DNA from: Minwuiaceae bacterium
GTDB lineage: Bacteria > Pseudomonadota > Alphaproteobacteria > Minwuiales > Minwuiaceae
NCBI GenBank assembly: GCA_028278525.1
Contig: JANQEE010000066.1
Coordinates: forward strand, 1-64,000
Direction of reading: 5' to 3'
Length of the DNA: 64,000 bases
Of this stretch, positions 34,982-44,432 are shown in pieces; the first letter of the stretch is position 1; every line of letters starts with the position of its first letter. Below the pieces are notes generated by a model, which was not told where the DNA came from, made no database searches, and saw only the letters and a list, made by a program, of their open reading frames with translations. Made by a program: the position numbers and the translations under genes.

Positions 34982-35599
34982 ATGATCGACCTGTACACCT
35001 GGAAAACGTCGAACGGCCGCAAGGCCACCATCATGCTGGAGGAATGCGGCCTGGAGTACCGGCTGCATCCCATCGACATCGGCAAGGGCGACCAGTTCAC
35101 GCCCGAATTCGTCGCCATCAATCCGAACAGCAAGATCCCGGCGATCGTCGACCAGGACGGACCGGGCGGGAAGCCCTATACGGTGATCGAGTCCGGCGCG
35201 ATCCTGATGTACCTGGCGGAGAAGACCGGCAGGTTCATGCCGCAGGAGATGGCCGCGCGCTACGAGGTCATCCAGTGGCTGATGTTCCAGATGGGCGGCA
35301 TCGGGCCGATCTTCGGGCAGGTGCACCACTTCCTGCGCGCCGCGAAAGAGAAGGTGCCCTACGGCATCGAGCGCTACGGCACCGAATGCCGGCGCCTCTA
35401 CGGCGTGCTGAACGGCCGCCTGGACGGCCGCGATTATCTGGCGGGCGACCTGTCGATCGCCGACTTCGCGACCCTGCCGTGGGTGTTCCGGCACGATTGG
35501 CAGGAAGTCGACCTGGCCGAGTATCCGAACGTGAAGGACTGGTATGACAGACTGATGGCGCGGCCGGCGCTGGCGCGCGGCATGGACCTGCCGGCCTGA
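34982..35599 (+). CDS. Glutathione S-transferase family protein
   Basis: 205 residues: N-terminal thioredoxin-like domain (YTWKTSNGRKATIMLEE, then PNSKIPAIVD and the ES of VIESGAILMYLAE that binds the glutathione gamma-glutamyl part) and a helical C-terminal domain (LSIADFATLPWV). The pattern fits the YghU/YfcG-like nu-class group, which often has disulfide-bond reductase activity. Stands alone. Confidence 0.92.
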   Translation: MIDLYTWKTSNGRKATIMLEECGLEYRLHPIDIGKGDQFTPEFVAINPNSKIPAIVDQDGPGGKPYTVIESGAILMYLAEKTGRFMPQEMAARYEVIQWLMFQMGGIGPIFGQVHHFLRAAKEKVPYGIERYGTECRRLYGVLNGRLDGRDYLAGDLSIADFATLPWVFRHDWQEVDLAEYPNVKDWYDRLMARPALARGMDLPA

Positions 35600-35617
35600 A
35601 AAACCCGCCCGGCTTAC

Positions 35618-36430
35618 CTAGGCGGCGAGTCCGTAGACGCCGCGCTTGCCGGTCACCGGCGCGAACTTGTCGGTCACGCCGATCACGGTTTCGGCGCCGC
35701 CGAGGAACAGGCTGCCGTCCGGCGCGACGAGCTTGCTCATCCGCTCCAGGATGTCCGTCTTGGTTTCCTGATCGAAGTAGATCAGCACGTTGCGGCAGAA
35801 GATCACGTCGAACTTGCCGAGCGAGGTAAAGCTGTCGAGCAGGTTGAACGGCTTGTACTGGACCATGCCGCGGATCGCCGCATTGATCTGCCACATCTCG
35901 TTCTGCTGCTCGAAGTACTTCATCAGCAGTTGGATGGGCAGGCCGCGCTGCACCTCGAACTGGGAGTAGAGGCCGACCTTCGCCTTCTCCAGGACTTCCG
36001 AGGAGAGGTCGGTGCCCAGGATCTCGATCCGCCAACCCGCCAGTTGCGCTTCCATGTCCTTGATGATCATGGCCAGCGAATAGGGTTCCTGGCCGGTGGA
36101 CGCGGCCGCGCACCAGATCCGCAGCTTTTTCGTGTCGCTACGGGACGCGATCAACCCGGGCAGGGTGTCCTCGCGGAAAATCGTGAACGGCCGATCGTCC
36201 CGAAAGAAGAACGACTCGTTGGTGGTCATCGCCTCGGTCACCGCCGAGAGCAACTTTTCGTCGTTCTTCGACCGCATCTTGGCGACCAGGTCCTCGAGAC
36301 TTTCGAGACCTTCGTCGCGCGCGATGGGGAGAAGGCGGCTTTCCAACAGGTAGCCCTTCTCCGTCGACAAGACCAAGCCGGAACGTTGCCTCAATACGGT
36401 ACTGAGATACTCGAAATCCGCCGCGTTCAT
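35618..36430 (-). CDS. cheR: Chemotaxis protein methyltransferase CheR
   Basis: 270 residues; AMTTNESFFFRDDRPF at about 66-81, the SAM site CAAASTGQEPYSLAM, GTDLSSEVLEKAK and DVIFCRNVLIYFD are all present. Methylates receptor glutamates. Overlaps cheB by four bases (ATGA), at the end of the cheA-W-Y-B-R operon. Confidence 0.96.
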   Translation of the reverse strand: MNAADFEYLSTVLRQRSGLVLSTEKGYLLESRLLPIARDEGLESLEDLVAKMRSKNDEKLLSAVTEAMTTNESFFFRDDRPFTIFREDTLPGLIASRSDTKKLRIWCAAASTGQEPYSLAMIIKDMEAQLAGWRIEILGTDLSSEVLEKAKVGLYSQFEVQRGLPIQLLMKYFEQQNEMWQINAAIRGMVQYKPFNLLDSFTSLGKFDVIFCRNVLIYFDQETKTDILERMSKLVAPDGSLFLGGAETVIGVTDKFAPVTGKRGVYGLAA

Positions 36431-37575
36431 TGGGTGCTCCCAGCGACCATACGCTCGATTGTCGGCCCGACCTCCGTAAGAGGCACGACCGCACTACAAA
36501 GTCCTCCGGTGGCAACGGCGCCCGGCATTCCCCAGACGACGCTGGACGCCTCGTCCTGGGCAATGAGCGAACCGCCCGCCTCCACCAACACACCGCCGCC
36601 TTCCAGGCCGTCGTGGCCCATGCCGGTCAGAATGACCGCCAGCGTGTTCTTGCCGTAGACCTTGGCAATGCTGCGGAACATCGGATCGACGGCCGGCCGG
36701 CAGAAGTTTTCGGGCGGGGCCTGGTTCAGCCTGATCACCACATCGGCGCCCTGCTGCTCCACAATCATGTGCCAATCGCCCGGCGCTATGTAGACGCAGC
36801 CGGCGACGACCTTCTCACCGTCGACCGCTTCGTGGCATTCGCCGCCGGTGATCCGCGTAATATGTTCCGCCAGGATCTTGGTGAAGGTCGGCGGCATATG
36901 CTGCGTGATTAAAATCGGCAGTTTGAAATTACCCTTGAGGTATCCCAACACTTCGAACAGGGCCTGAGGGCCGCCGGTCGAACTGCCCACGGCCAGAACC
37001 TTCGGCGAATAGGGCGATGCGCGCCGCAGGGTGATCTTGGATTCCCCGTAGGTACCCTTGCCCGCCGGCGCCGCCGCTGCCGGTTTGTCCGCAACAATGC
37101 GCCCGCGGCCCGGCTTCAAGCGCCGCGCCGCGCCGAGCGCCTTGATCTTCTCGACCAGCAGGCGTTGGAAATCGTCGGACTGCTGGGCGTCGCGGCTGGT
37201 TCCGGGTTTCGGAATATAGTCCGCCGCGCCGTTGGCCAATGCCTGCAGACTGATCTCGGCATTACGGGTCGTCAGCGTCGACGCCATAATAATCTTCATG
37301 TCCGGATCGATCTTGAGCAGCTCGGGCAACGCGGTCATGCCGTCCATTTCCGGCATCTCGATATCGAGGACCACGACGTCCGGCTTGTGCTTCTCGGCAT
37401 CCTTCAGCGCCACCAGGCCATTGCTGGCGGTGCCGACCACGGAAATCGCCGGATCTTCCTTGAGCCAACGGCTGACCATCCCGCGAATGACCGCGGAATC
37501 GTCCACGACCATCACCCGGAAAGGGTCGGAAGCTGGTGCTGCCGCAACAGGTTTACGCAACTCTACACTTGACAC
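36427..37575 (-). CDS. cheB: Chemotaxis response regulator protein-glutamate methylesterase CheB
   Basis: About 382 residues. Receiver (VMVVDDSAVIR, phospho-Asp in VVVLDIEMPEMDGM) joined by a linker to the methylesterase domain with AVGSSTGGPQAL (Ser), LITQHMPPTF (His) and GMGHDGLEGG (Asp), the catalytic triad. I chose the GTG at 37575, two bases after the cheY stop; a TTG at 37590 would overlap cheY. Removes methyl groups from receptors for adaptation. Confidence 0.94.
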   Translation of the reverse strand: MSSVELRKPVAAAPASDPFRVMVVDDSAVIRGMVSRWLKEDPAISVVGTASNGLVALKDAEKHKPDVVVLDIEMPEMDGMTALPELLKIDPDMKIIMASTLTTRNAEISLQALANGAADYIPKPGTSRDAQQSDDFQRLLVEKIKALGAARRLKPGRGRIVADKPAAAAPAGKGTYGESKITLRRASPYSPKVLAVGSSTGGPQALFEVLGYLKGNFKLPILITQHMPPTFTKILAEHITRITGGECHEAVDGEKVVAGCVYIAPGDWHMIVEQQGADVVIRLNQAPPENFCRPAVDPMFRSIAKVYGKNTLAVILTGMGHDGLEGGGVLVEAGGSLIAQDEASSVVWGMPGAVATGGLCSAVVPLTEVGPTIERMVAGSTQ

Positions 37576-37576
37576 T

Positions 37577-37942
37577 TTACAGCAACCCAACTTGAGAGAA
37601 CTTGGCCTCTATGATCTCTTTGTCGAACGGCTTCATGATGTATTCGTTCGCGCCGGCTTCCATCGCCTCGCGAATGTGAGGCATGTCGTTCTCCGTGGTG
37701 CAGAACACGACGATCACGCCTTCGCCACCCTCGCTCTGGCGTAGCTGGCGCAGGAAGTCGATACCGTTCATGACGGGCATGTTCCAGTCCAGCAACACGA
37801 CGTCGGGCATGGATCTGAGACAGGAGTCCAACGCTTCCTGGCCGTCCACCGCTTCTTCGGCCTGAAAGTCGAGTTCTTCGAGAATCCGTCGGGCCACCAT
37901 TCGAATGACTTTAGAGTCATCAACAATGAGACAGGACTTCAT
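37577..37942 (-). CDS. cheY: Chemotaxis response regulator CheY
   Basis: 121-residue single receiver: acidic pair in CLIVDDSKVIR, phospho-Asp in DVVLLDWNMPVMNGI, the Thr of FCTTEND and Lys of IMKPFDKE. It carries the CheA signal to the flagellar motor. Within the operon, 61 bases after cheW. Confidence 0.95.
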   Translation of the reverse strand: MKSCLIVDDSKVIRMVARRILEELDFQAEEAVDGQEALDSCLRSMPDVVLLDWNMPVMNGIDFLRQLRQSEGGEGVIVVFCTTENDMPHIREAMEAGANEYIMKPFDKEIIEAKFSQVGLL

Positions 37943-38003
37943 TTAGAAACTCCAGATCGTATCCTGTTACGTATCATCTAATCGGCATACAACCGGCGTC
38001 AGG

Positions 38004-38471
38004 CTAAGCAGCTTTCGCGGCACCGAAGTCGAGCAACCGCTCAACGTCCAGCACGACAAGCAATTCGCCATCAAGCCGATAAATGCCGGCGGAAACCTCA
38101 CGCCACCGGGGATTCAGCGTCGCCGGATTGCGCTCGTACCGGTCGCCCGGCACGCTGAGCACCTCGCCTACGCTGTCGATCAGCAGGCTGTAGTGCTCGC
38201 CGTGATGTTCGACGACGACACTCATCTGCTGGCCTTCGTTATTCTCGCGCGGCGGCAGACGCAACCGCTGGCGAACGTCGATCGCCGTGACGATGCGGCC
38301 ACGCAGGTTCAGCGCGCCGGCAACCTCCGCCGGCGCCAGCGGGATCCGCGTTATCTGCTGGGTACCGAGGACATCCTCGACCGCGAGAACGGGAATGCCG
38401 AAGAGCTGGTCGGCGATGGTGACCGTGACATATTCATGGCTGCCGTCAGGGCTGGCGCTATTGTCGCTCAT
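38004..38471 (-). CDS. cheW: Chemotaxis coupling protein CheW
   Basis: 155 residues with the SH3-like CheW fold (VTVTIADQLFGIPVLAVEDVLG; LRGRIVTAIDVRQRL; LLVVLDVERLLDF at the end). Links receptors to CheA. Starts inside the cheA stop (ATGA). Confidence 0.95.
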   Translation of the reverse strand: MSDNSASPDGSHEYVTVTIADQLFGIPVLAVEDVLGTQQITRIPLAPAEVAGALNLRGRIVTAIDVRQRLRLPPRENNEGQQMSVVVEHHGEHYSLLIDSVGEVLSVPGDRYERNPATLNPRWREVSAGIYRLDGELLVVLDVERLLDFGAAKAA

Positions 38472-41398
38472 GCTGCATCTCCAACGAAACCGATTGTCTG
38501 GGACAGGGTGTTGAGCAGGCCGTCACGGTCCGACTTGGCGATGTAGTCGGTGAAACCGACGGCCCTTCCCTTTTCCAGGTCCTGCGGCGCAGTATGCGAA
38601 GAAAGCGCCACGATCGGAATGTCCTGCCAACGCCCGTCCTTCTTGCATTCCTGGGCGAATTCGAAGCCGTTCATACCGGGCATTTCGATGTCGCTGACAA
38701 TCACATCGAAAGCGTTGCCCGAGTCCCTGAGCTTCAGCGCATGCACCGGATCGTCGGCCGTTGTCACTTCGTAGCCGGCGACCTGCAACATCGGCACAAG
38801 CATGTTGCGGAAGAACGGGCTGTCGTCGACGAGCAGCACCTTGGCCCGACGCTTGGTCCCGCCGGTGCCGACGCCTTCGTTCTTGCTGAACCAGTCGGAG
38901 AAGGCGTTGTGCAGGAAGTGCGCAACATCGATAACTTCCGTCGCCTGACCCGCAACGACGGCGGTTCCGAGCAACCCGTCCCGGCCGGCCTGAAGCTCGA
39001 CCTGCAAGCTTTCGTCGACGATATCCAGGATTTCGTCGACAACCAGGCCCATGCTGCGGTCGTCGTCGGCGAAGACCAGAACCGGCTGCCGCCCGGCATC
39101 GCGCATCTTGCATTCCGCGGACATCTTGACCAGCGGCATCAGCTTGCCGCGGTACTGGGCGACATACTGACCGTTCGCATGCTCGATGCTGTCGACGTCG
39201 ATTTCTTCCAACCGCGCAACCAACGACAGAGGCACCGCTTTGGGCTCGTCGTTGCCGGCCCGGAACATCAGCAGCGATGTCCGGTCGTCGCTTGCGACCA
39301 TGGACTGAGCCAGCTGCTCCGCCTCGGTGTCACTGACGGATACCTCGCCCGTCGTTGCCGCAACGCCGTTCGGATCCAGGATCATAATGACGCTGCCATC
39401 GCCCAGGATCGTATTGCCGGAGTAGATCGACAGGTCGCGCAGGATCGGCGCGATCGGCTTGACCACGATTTCTTCCGTGTCGAAGACCCGGTCGACGACA
39501 ATGCCGAACTGATAGTTGCCGACCTGGGTGACGATGATGAAGGCCTCGGCCTTGATGACGTCCGGCTTCGCGTCCTCCGCCGCGGCTTCGGCGTCCACGC
39601 CATCCGCAACGGACTCGGTCTCCGCCTCCGCCGCTTCGCCGATCTTGGCCGGCAAATCGTCCAGAGACGAAACGCCGCCCAGCCCGATCACCCGATCGAG
39701 GTGCACCAGCGGCAACAGACGGTCGCGCAATCGCAGCACCGGCGTGTCGTTGATGGTTTCGATCTTGTGGTCGGAGTCCTTGGTGGACGCACGGACCAGC
39801 TCGACCACGCTCAGCTGCGGCACGGCGAAGCGCTCACGGGCGCATTCGACGATCAGCGCCGAAACAATTGCCAGGGTGAGCGGGATCTTGATCGTGAAGC
39901 ACGAGCCCTTGCCCTCTTCGGAGCGCAGGTCGATGGTGCCGCCGATCTTCTCGATATTGGTCCGGACGACGTCCATGCCCACACCGCGGCCCGACACGTT
40001 GGTGACCTTCTCGGCGGTCGAGAAACCGGCCCGGAAGATGTACTGCTGGATCTGCTGATCCGACATGCCTTCCAGTTCGGCTTCGGACGCCAAGCCGTTG
40101 TCGATCACCTTCTGCTTGACCTTGGCCACGTTGATCCCGTGGCCGTCGTCGGAGATCTCGATGATGATGTGGCCGCCTTCATGGAACGCGTTCAGGGTAA
40201 TGCGGCCGGTTTCCTGTTTGCCGGCGGCGGTCCGTTCGGCGGGCTGCTCCATGCCGTGGTCCGCCGAGTTGCGAACCATATGGGTCAGCGGGTCCTTGAT
40301 CAGCTCCAGCACCTGGCGGTCAAGCTCGGTGTCCTGACCGTACATCTGCAGGTCGATCTTCTTGTCCAGTTCCAGCGCCAGATCGCGGACGATGCGGGGC
40401 AGCTTGGCCCAGGCATTGCCGATCGGCTGCATCCGCGTCTTCATGACGCCTTCCTGCAGCTCGGTCGTGATGCTGGACAGCCGCTGCAGCGGGACAGTGA
40501 ATTCACTGTCCTCCATGCCGCGCACCATCTGCAGCAACTGGTTGCGGGTCAGCACCAGCTCGCTGATCATGGTCATCAGGTTCTCGAGCAGGTCGACATT
40601 GACCCGGATGCTCTGGTTGGCAACCGACGTCTCCGCTGCTTTCGGCTCGGCGGCCTTGGCGGCCGGCTTAGCTGGCTCGGGCGCGGCGGCCTTCGCTTCG
40701 GCAACCGGCTCGGCGGGCGCCGCGGCCTCGGGGGCGGCTGCCGGGGCGGCATCGGCTTCAAGCGCCGCGGTTTCCTGGAAAATTCTTTCGAGTTCGGAAA
40801 GCGCGACTTCGCCTTCCTTGAGTTCCCTGCCGAGCTCGGGATCGTAATTCCCGTCATCGGCCGCAGCGGCGGGCGCGGCTTCGGCCACGGGCTCCGGCGC
40901 CGCTTCCGCCGCCGGCGCTTCGGCAGCGGGTGGCTCCGCGGCCTCCACGGCCGGTGCTGCGGCCGCAGGCGCCTCGGCTGCCGGCGCGTCCGCGGCGGGT
41001 ACGCCGGCCGCGGTCGTCGACTTGCCGGAAGCGAAGGCATCCAGGCGGGCGATCAACTCGGAATCTTCGCCCTCCGGCTCGGTTTCGGTCTGTTCCAGCT
41101 CGCCCAGCAGGTCCTTGATCCGGTCCATCGCCTCAAGGATCAGGGTCACCGCCTCGGGCGTGACGGTCAGCTCGCCGTCGCGGAACTTGCCCAGAATGTT
41201 CTCGCCGGAATGCGCCACCGACTCGAGCCGCGGCAGTCCGAGAAAGCCGCAGGTGCCCTTGATCGTGTGGACCAGGCGAAAAATGTTATCGATGAGCTCG
41301 GGATTGTCGGGGTTTTGCTCGAGGTTTACGAGCTCGACGTCCAGAGTCGAAATACTTTCGTTTGTTTCTGTCAGGAATTCCTGAAGCAGGTCGTCCAT
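38468..41398 (-). CDS. cheA: Hybrid chemotaxis kinase CheA with C-terminal receiver
   Basis: 976 residues from the ATG at 41398. Order: HPt domain with HTIKGTCGFLGL (about residue 46), a long Ala/Pro/Glu-rich linker (about 135-270) with no recognisable P2, dimerisation, ATPase with MVRNSADHGMEQP and GRGVGMDVVRTN, one clear and one more divergent CheW-like domain, and a receiver (about 855-976; KVLLVDDSPFF, VSDIEMPGMNGFEF). The in-cis receiver may act as a phosphate sink. Leads the che operon; 259 bases separate it from chpT. Confidence 0.95.
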   Translation of the reverse strand: MDDLLQEFLTETNESISTLDVELVNLEQNPDNPELIDNIFRLVHTIKGTCGFLGLPRLESVAHSGENILGKFRDGELTVTPEAVTLILEAMDRIKDLLGELEQTETEPEGEDSELIARLDAFASGKSTTAAGVPAADAPAAEAPAAAAPAVEAAEPPAAEAPAAEAAPEPVAEAAPAAAADDGNYDPELGRELKEGEVALSELERIFQETAALEADAAPAAAPEAAAPAEPVAEAKAAAPEPAKPAAKAAEPKAAETSVANQSIRVNVDLLENLMTMISELVLTRNQLLQMVRGMEDSEFTVPLQRLSSITTELQEGVMKTRMQPIGNAWAKLPRIVRDLALELDKKIDLQMYGQDTELDRQVLELIKDPLTHMVRNSADHGMEQPAERTAAGKQETGRITLNAFHEGGHIIIEISDDGHGINVAKVKQKVIDNGLASEAELEGMSDQQIQQYIFRAGFSTAEKVTNVSGRGVGMDVVRTNIEKIGGTIDLRSEEGKGSCFTIKIPLTLAIVSALIVECARERFAVPQLSVVELVRASTKDSDHKIETINDTPVLRLRDRLLPLVHLDRVIGLGGVSSLDDLPAKIGEAAEAETESVADGVDAEAAAEDAKPDVIKAEAFIIVTQVGNYQFGIVVDRVFDTEEIVVKPIAPILRDLSIYSGNTILGDGSVIMILDPNGVAATTGEVSVSDTEAEQLAQSMVASDDRTSLLMFRAGNDEPKAVPLSLVARLEEIDVDSIEHANGQYVAQYRGKLMPLVKMSAECKMRDAGRQPVLVFADDDRSMGLVVDEILDIVDESLQVELQAGRDGLLGTAVVAGQATEVIDVAHFLHNAFSDWFSKNEGVGTGGTKRRAKVLLVDDSPFFRNMLVPMLQVAGYEVTTADDPVHALKLRDSGNAFDVIVSDIEMPGMNGFEFAQECKKDGRWQDIPIVALSSHTAPQDLEKGRAVGFTDYIAKSDRDGLLNTLSQTIGFVGDAA

Positions 41399-41657
41399 TA
41401 CGGCCACCCTTCGCGTCAATGGCGGCGCACAGGCGGGCGAATAGGTCCCGGGCGCCAAGGTCCCCTCTAGCGCCGAGACAGTGGCGTAAACAGGTTAATA
41501 AGCAGTGAATAGTTGCAAGGTGGAGGCTGGCATTTTTGCCCAAACTATATCGAACAGCCTAGGCATTGTGTCTGGAAATCGCGTGGACTTCCAAACTTAG
41601 CATCTAGTAACTGTCAGATAACTCGTTCACGCCTTACAGTCTGCCGAAGGGCGGCGT

Positions 41658-42296
41658 TCACGTCAGCGCGGCGCCCAGGGTCAGGCGGCTTTCGTCCGCC
41701 AGGCCGATATCGATATGGCTGCCCAGCGCCTTCGCCAGCAAGCTGGTGTACAATGGCTGTACTAACCTGGTTTCGATATCCTCCACGGTGCCCTCGCCCC
41801 GCAGGATGGACACGACCTGCTCGTCGATTTTCACCGTCGGGCCGCTGGCCGTTAAGTCGACCCGCCAGCCCGCGCCGGACGGCACCATGCGAACGGCAAG
41901 CTCGCCGCCGCGGATCAGCGACGCGCCGCCGATGATTATCAGATTGAGAACCAGCCGCATCGCGGTCTTCTCGAGGCTCGGGTCGCCGCCGTCGGCCTCG
42001 GCCCAATTCAGATCGGCCTTCTCGTCCTCGAACAACCCGACCGCCGCCTGGCGCGCTTCGGCCAGGCTGACGGGCATCTCCTCACCGCCGGCGGCGCCGA
42101 ATGCCAGCCGATAAAAGCGTAACCGGCCCGTCGCCTGCTTGGCGCTGCGGGCCAACAGACCGATCGCCTGCTCGCGCATATCCGGGTCGGTCTCGTCCTC
42201 CAGGATCTCGATACCGTTGCTGATGGCGCCGATCGGACCGACCAGATCGTGGCACAGCCGCGAGCACAGCATGGCGGTAAGTTTGAGATCGGTCAT
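41658..42296 (-). CDS. chpT: Histidine phosphotransferase ChpT
   Basis: 212 residues from the ATG preceded by AGGGGG. The phospho-His lies in CSRLCHDLVGPIGAIS (about residue 16), followed by a degenerate ATPase-like half (LILNLIIIGG-type) that no longer binds ATP; this is the DUF2328/ChpT pattern. It passes phosphate from CckA to CtrA. Minus strand, upstream of cheA, so CtrA signalling and chemotaxis are co-located. Confidence 0.93.
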   Translation of the reverse strand: MTDLKLTAMLCSRLCHDLVGPIGAISNGIEILEDETDPDMREQAIGLLARSAKQATGRLRFYRLAFGAAGGEEMPVSLAEARQAAVGLFEDEKADLNWAEADGGDPSLEKTAMRLVLNLIIIGGASLIRGGELAVRMVPSGAGWRVDLTASGPTVKIDEQVVSILRGEGTVEDIETRLVQPLYTSLLAKALGSHIDIGLADESRLTLGAALT

Positions 42297-42476
42297 GAAA
42301 TCCCCCTGGAAGTAATGACGAGAAGGCATCCCTGGCGATAAAGTGAGTCGCTCACGATGGCGCAGTATCGGTAGTCTGCGCGAAACCTGAAGACCCGAGT
42401 GGGCTGCGCGGCGAATAAGCGATCTGGCGGCGCGGGTCAAGGGGCAGGTCTGTGGCAAGATCGGTTGTATGACACG

Positions 42477-42668
42477 ATGATGACTATCCTGACACCCGGA
42501 AAACTGGTTCGGCACCCCGGCCAGCCGGATTGGGGAACCGGACAGGTGCAGTCGGCCATCGGCAACCGGATCACCGTCAATTTCCCCCATGCCGGCAAGA
42601 AATTGATCAACGCCGACGTTGTTAAGCTGATTCCCGTCGACGATGGGCCAGAAAGCGGCCAGCGATGA
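42477..42668 (+). CDS. DUF3553 family small protein
   Basis: 63 residues (start at the first of two ATGs at 42477 and 42480). LTPGKLVRHPGQPDWGTGQV and ITVNFPHAGKKLIN match the DUF3553 pattern, also found in helicase-like proteins. Function unknown. Divergent from chpT; 42297-42476 holds their promoters but no clear motif. Confidence 0.8.
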   Translation: MMTILTPGKLVRHPGQPDWGTGQVQSAIGNRITVNFPHAGKKLINADVVKLIPVDDGPESGQR

Positions 42669-42713
42669 CGTATTCAGGAGCACCAAACGGCCGATCGGGA
42701 AGGTCACAGAGCA

Positions 42714-44432
42714 ATGTCGACGGCGCCTGAGCAAACCAGCGTACCGAAGCCTCCGGGCAAGCACCGGCGCAAGGGCCGCAGCCATCGGCGCGGCCGGCAG
42801 GTCGACCCCGCCGCCTTGGCCGAGGTCCGCGCCCTGCTGGGCGACCGCCCGCGCCGGGCCGACCTGCTGGTCGAGCACCTGCATCTATTGCAGGACGCCT
42901 ATGGCCATCTCCCCGCCGCCCATCTGGCGGCGCTGGCGGCCGAGATGCGCCTTGCCATGGCCGAGGTCTACGAAGTCGCGACCTTCTATCACAACTTCGA
43001 TGTGGTGAAGGAAGACGCGCCGAAGCCGCGGGAAGTGACCGTTCGGGTGTGCGACAGCCTGACCTGCGCGATGTTCGGCGCCGAGGCCCTGAAAGACGCG
43101 CTGGCGAAGAGCATCGGCGGCACCGTGCGGGTAAAGTATGCGGCCTGCATGGGGCGCTGCGACAAGGCGCCCGTCGCCAGGATCGGCAATCGCTATGTAA
43201 ACGATGCGACGCCGGAGGCGGTAAAGGCGGCGGTCGATGCCGGGAACAAGCCCGACCCGCTGCCGGACTATGTCGATTTCGACGGCTATCGCGGCGACGG
43301 CGGTTATCGCCTGTTGGATGCCTGCCTGAACGGCGAGAAGACGCCGGACGCCATTATCGAAGCGTTGGACGAGAGCGGACTGCGCGGCCTGGGCGGCGCG
43401 GGTTTCCCAACCGGGCGGAAATGGCGGTTCGTCCGCCAGGAACCGGGCCCGCGGCTGATGGCGGTCAATGCCGACGAGAGCGAGCCGGGCACCTTCAAGG
43501 ACCGCCACTACCTGTTACGGGATCCGCACAGATTCCTCGAGGGCATGCTGATCGGCGCCTGGGCGGTCGAGGCGGATAGTGTCTACGTCTACCTGCGCGA
43601 CGAGTATCCCGAATGCCGGGCGATCCTGGAAGCGGAGATCGAAAAGGCGAAGGCGGCCGGCCTTGTTCGGCCGGAAGTCCACCTAAGGCGCGGCGCCGGC
43701 GCCTATATCTGCGGCGAAGAATCGGCGATGCTGGAAAGCCTGGAAGGCAAGCGCGGCCTGCCCCGGCACAAACCGCCCTTCCCGTCGCAGGTCGGCCTGT
43801 TCGGACGGCCGACGCTGATCAACAACGTCGAGACCCTGTTCTGGGTGCGCGACCTGATCGAACGCGGCCACGACTGGTTCGCGTCCGAGGGCCGGCGCGG
43901 CCGGATCGGGCTGCGCTCGTTCTCGGTCTCCGGCCGGGTCAAGCAGCCGGGCGTCTATTTCGCGCCCGCCGGCATTTCGGTTCGCGAACTGATCGACGAA
44001 TATTGCGGCGGCATGGCCGATGGCCACGCGTTCAAGGGCTACCTGCCCGGCGGCGCGTCTGGCGGCATCCTGCCGGCCAGCCTGGGCGACCTGCCGCTCG
44101 ACTTCGGCACCCTGGAGGAATATGGCTGCCTGATCGGGTCGGCCGCGATCATCGTGCTGTCGGATACCGACAGCGCGGCCGCCGCGGCGCTGAACCTGAT
44201 GCGGTTTTTCGAAAGCGAGTCCTGCGGCCAGTGCACGCCCTGCCGGGCCGGCACGGAGAAAGCCGTGAAGCTGATGGAGGGTTCGGGCCCGTGGGACACG
44301 GCGCTGCTGTCCGAACTGAGCAGCTGCATGATGGACGCGTCGATCTGCGGCCTGGGTCAGGCGGCGCCGAACGGGCTGTTGTCCGTCTTTAAGTACTTTC
44401 CGTCCGATCTTGCCGATCCGGAGGCCAAATGA
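42714..44432 (+). CDS. NAD-dependent formate dehydrogenase, fused gamma-beta diaphorase subunit (FdsG-FdsB)
   Basis: 572 residues. Residues 1-190 are NuoE/FdsG-like with a thioredoxin-fold 2Fe-2S site (VCDSLTC and CMGRC). Residues 190-572 are NuoF/FdsB-like: GLGGAGFPTGRKW and ICGEESAMLESLEG for FMN/NAD, and ESCGQCTPCRAG for 4Fe-4S. Electrons from formate pass through it to NAD+. The stop overlaps the fdsA start (ATGA). Fusion of the two subunits differs from the separate genes of Cupriavidus or Rhodobacter. Confidence 0.93.
   Translation: MSTAPEQTSVPKPPGKHRRKGRSHRRGRQVDPAALAEVRALLGDRPRRADLLVEHLHLLQDAYGHLPAAHLAALAAEMRLAMAEVYEVATFYHNFDVVKEDAPKPREVTVRVCDSLTCAMFGAEALKDALAKSIGGTVRVKYAACMGRCDKAPVARIGNRYVNDATPEAVKAAVDAGNKPDPLPDYVDFDGYRGDGGYRLLDACLNGEKTPDAIIEALDESGLRGLGGAGFPTGRKWRFVRQEPGPRLMAVNADESEPGTFKDRHYLLRDPHRFLEGMLIGAWAVEADSVYVYLRDEYPECRAILEAEIEKAKAAGLVRPEVHLRRGAGAYICGEESAMLESLEGKRGLPRHKPPFPSQVGLFGRPTLINNVETLFWVRDLIERGHDWFASEGRRGRIGLRSFSVSGRVKQPGVYFAPAGISVRELIDEYCGGMADGHAFKGYLPGGASGGILPASLGDLPLDFGTLEEYGCLIGSAAIIVLSDTDSAAAAALNLMRFFESESCGQCTPCRAGTEKAVKLMEGSGPWDTALLSELSSCMMDASICGLGQAAPNGLLSVFKYFPSDLADPEAK

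Noticed and set aside
38594-41470. A very long open frame on the plus strand opposite cheA (and similar ones opposite fdsA, fhs, BCCT 1 and the amidohydrolase).
   Set aside because: They are antisense shadows of GC-rich genes with low-complexity R/G/H-rich translations; the opposite strand encodes clear domains.
41495-41509. TTAA-TAAGCAG-TGAA upstream of cheA as a CtrA site.
   Set aside because: The second half-site is imperfect; too weak to list as a feature, though its position would be sensible.
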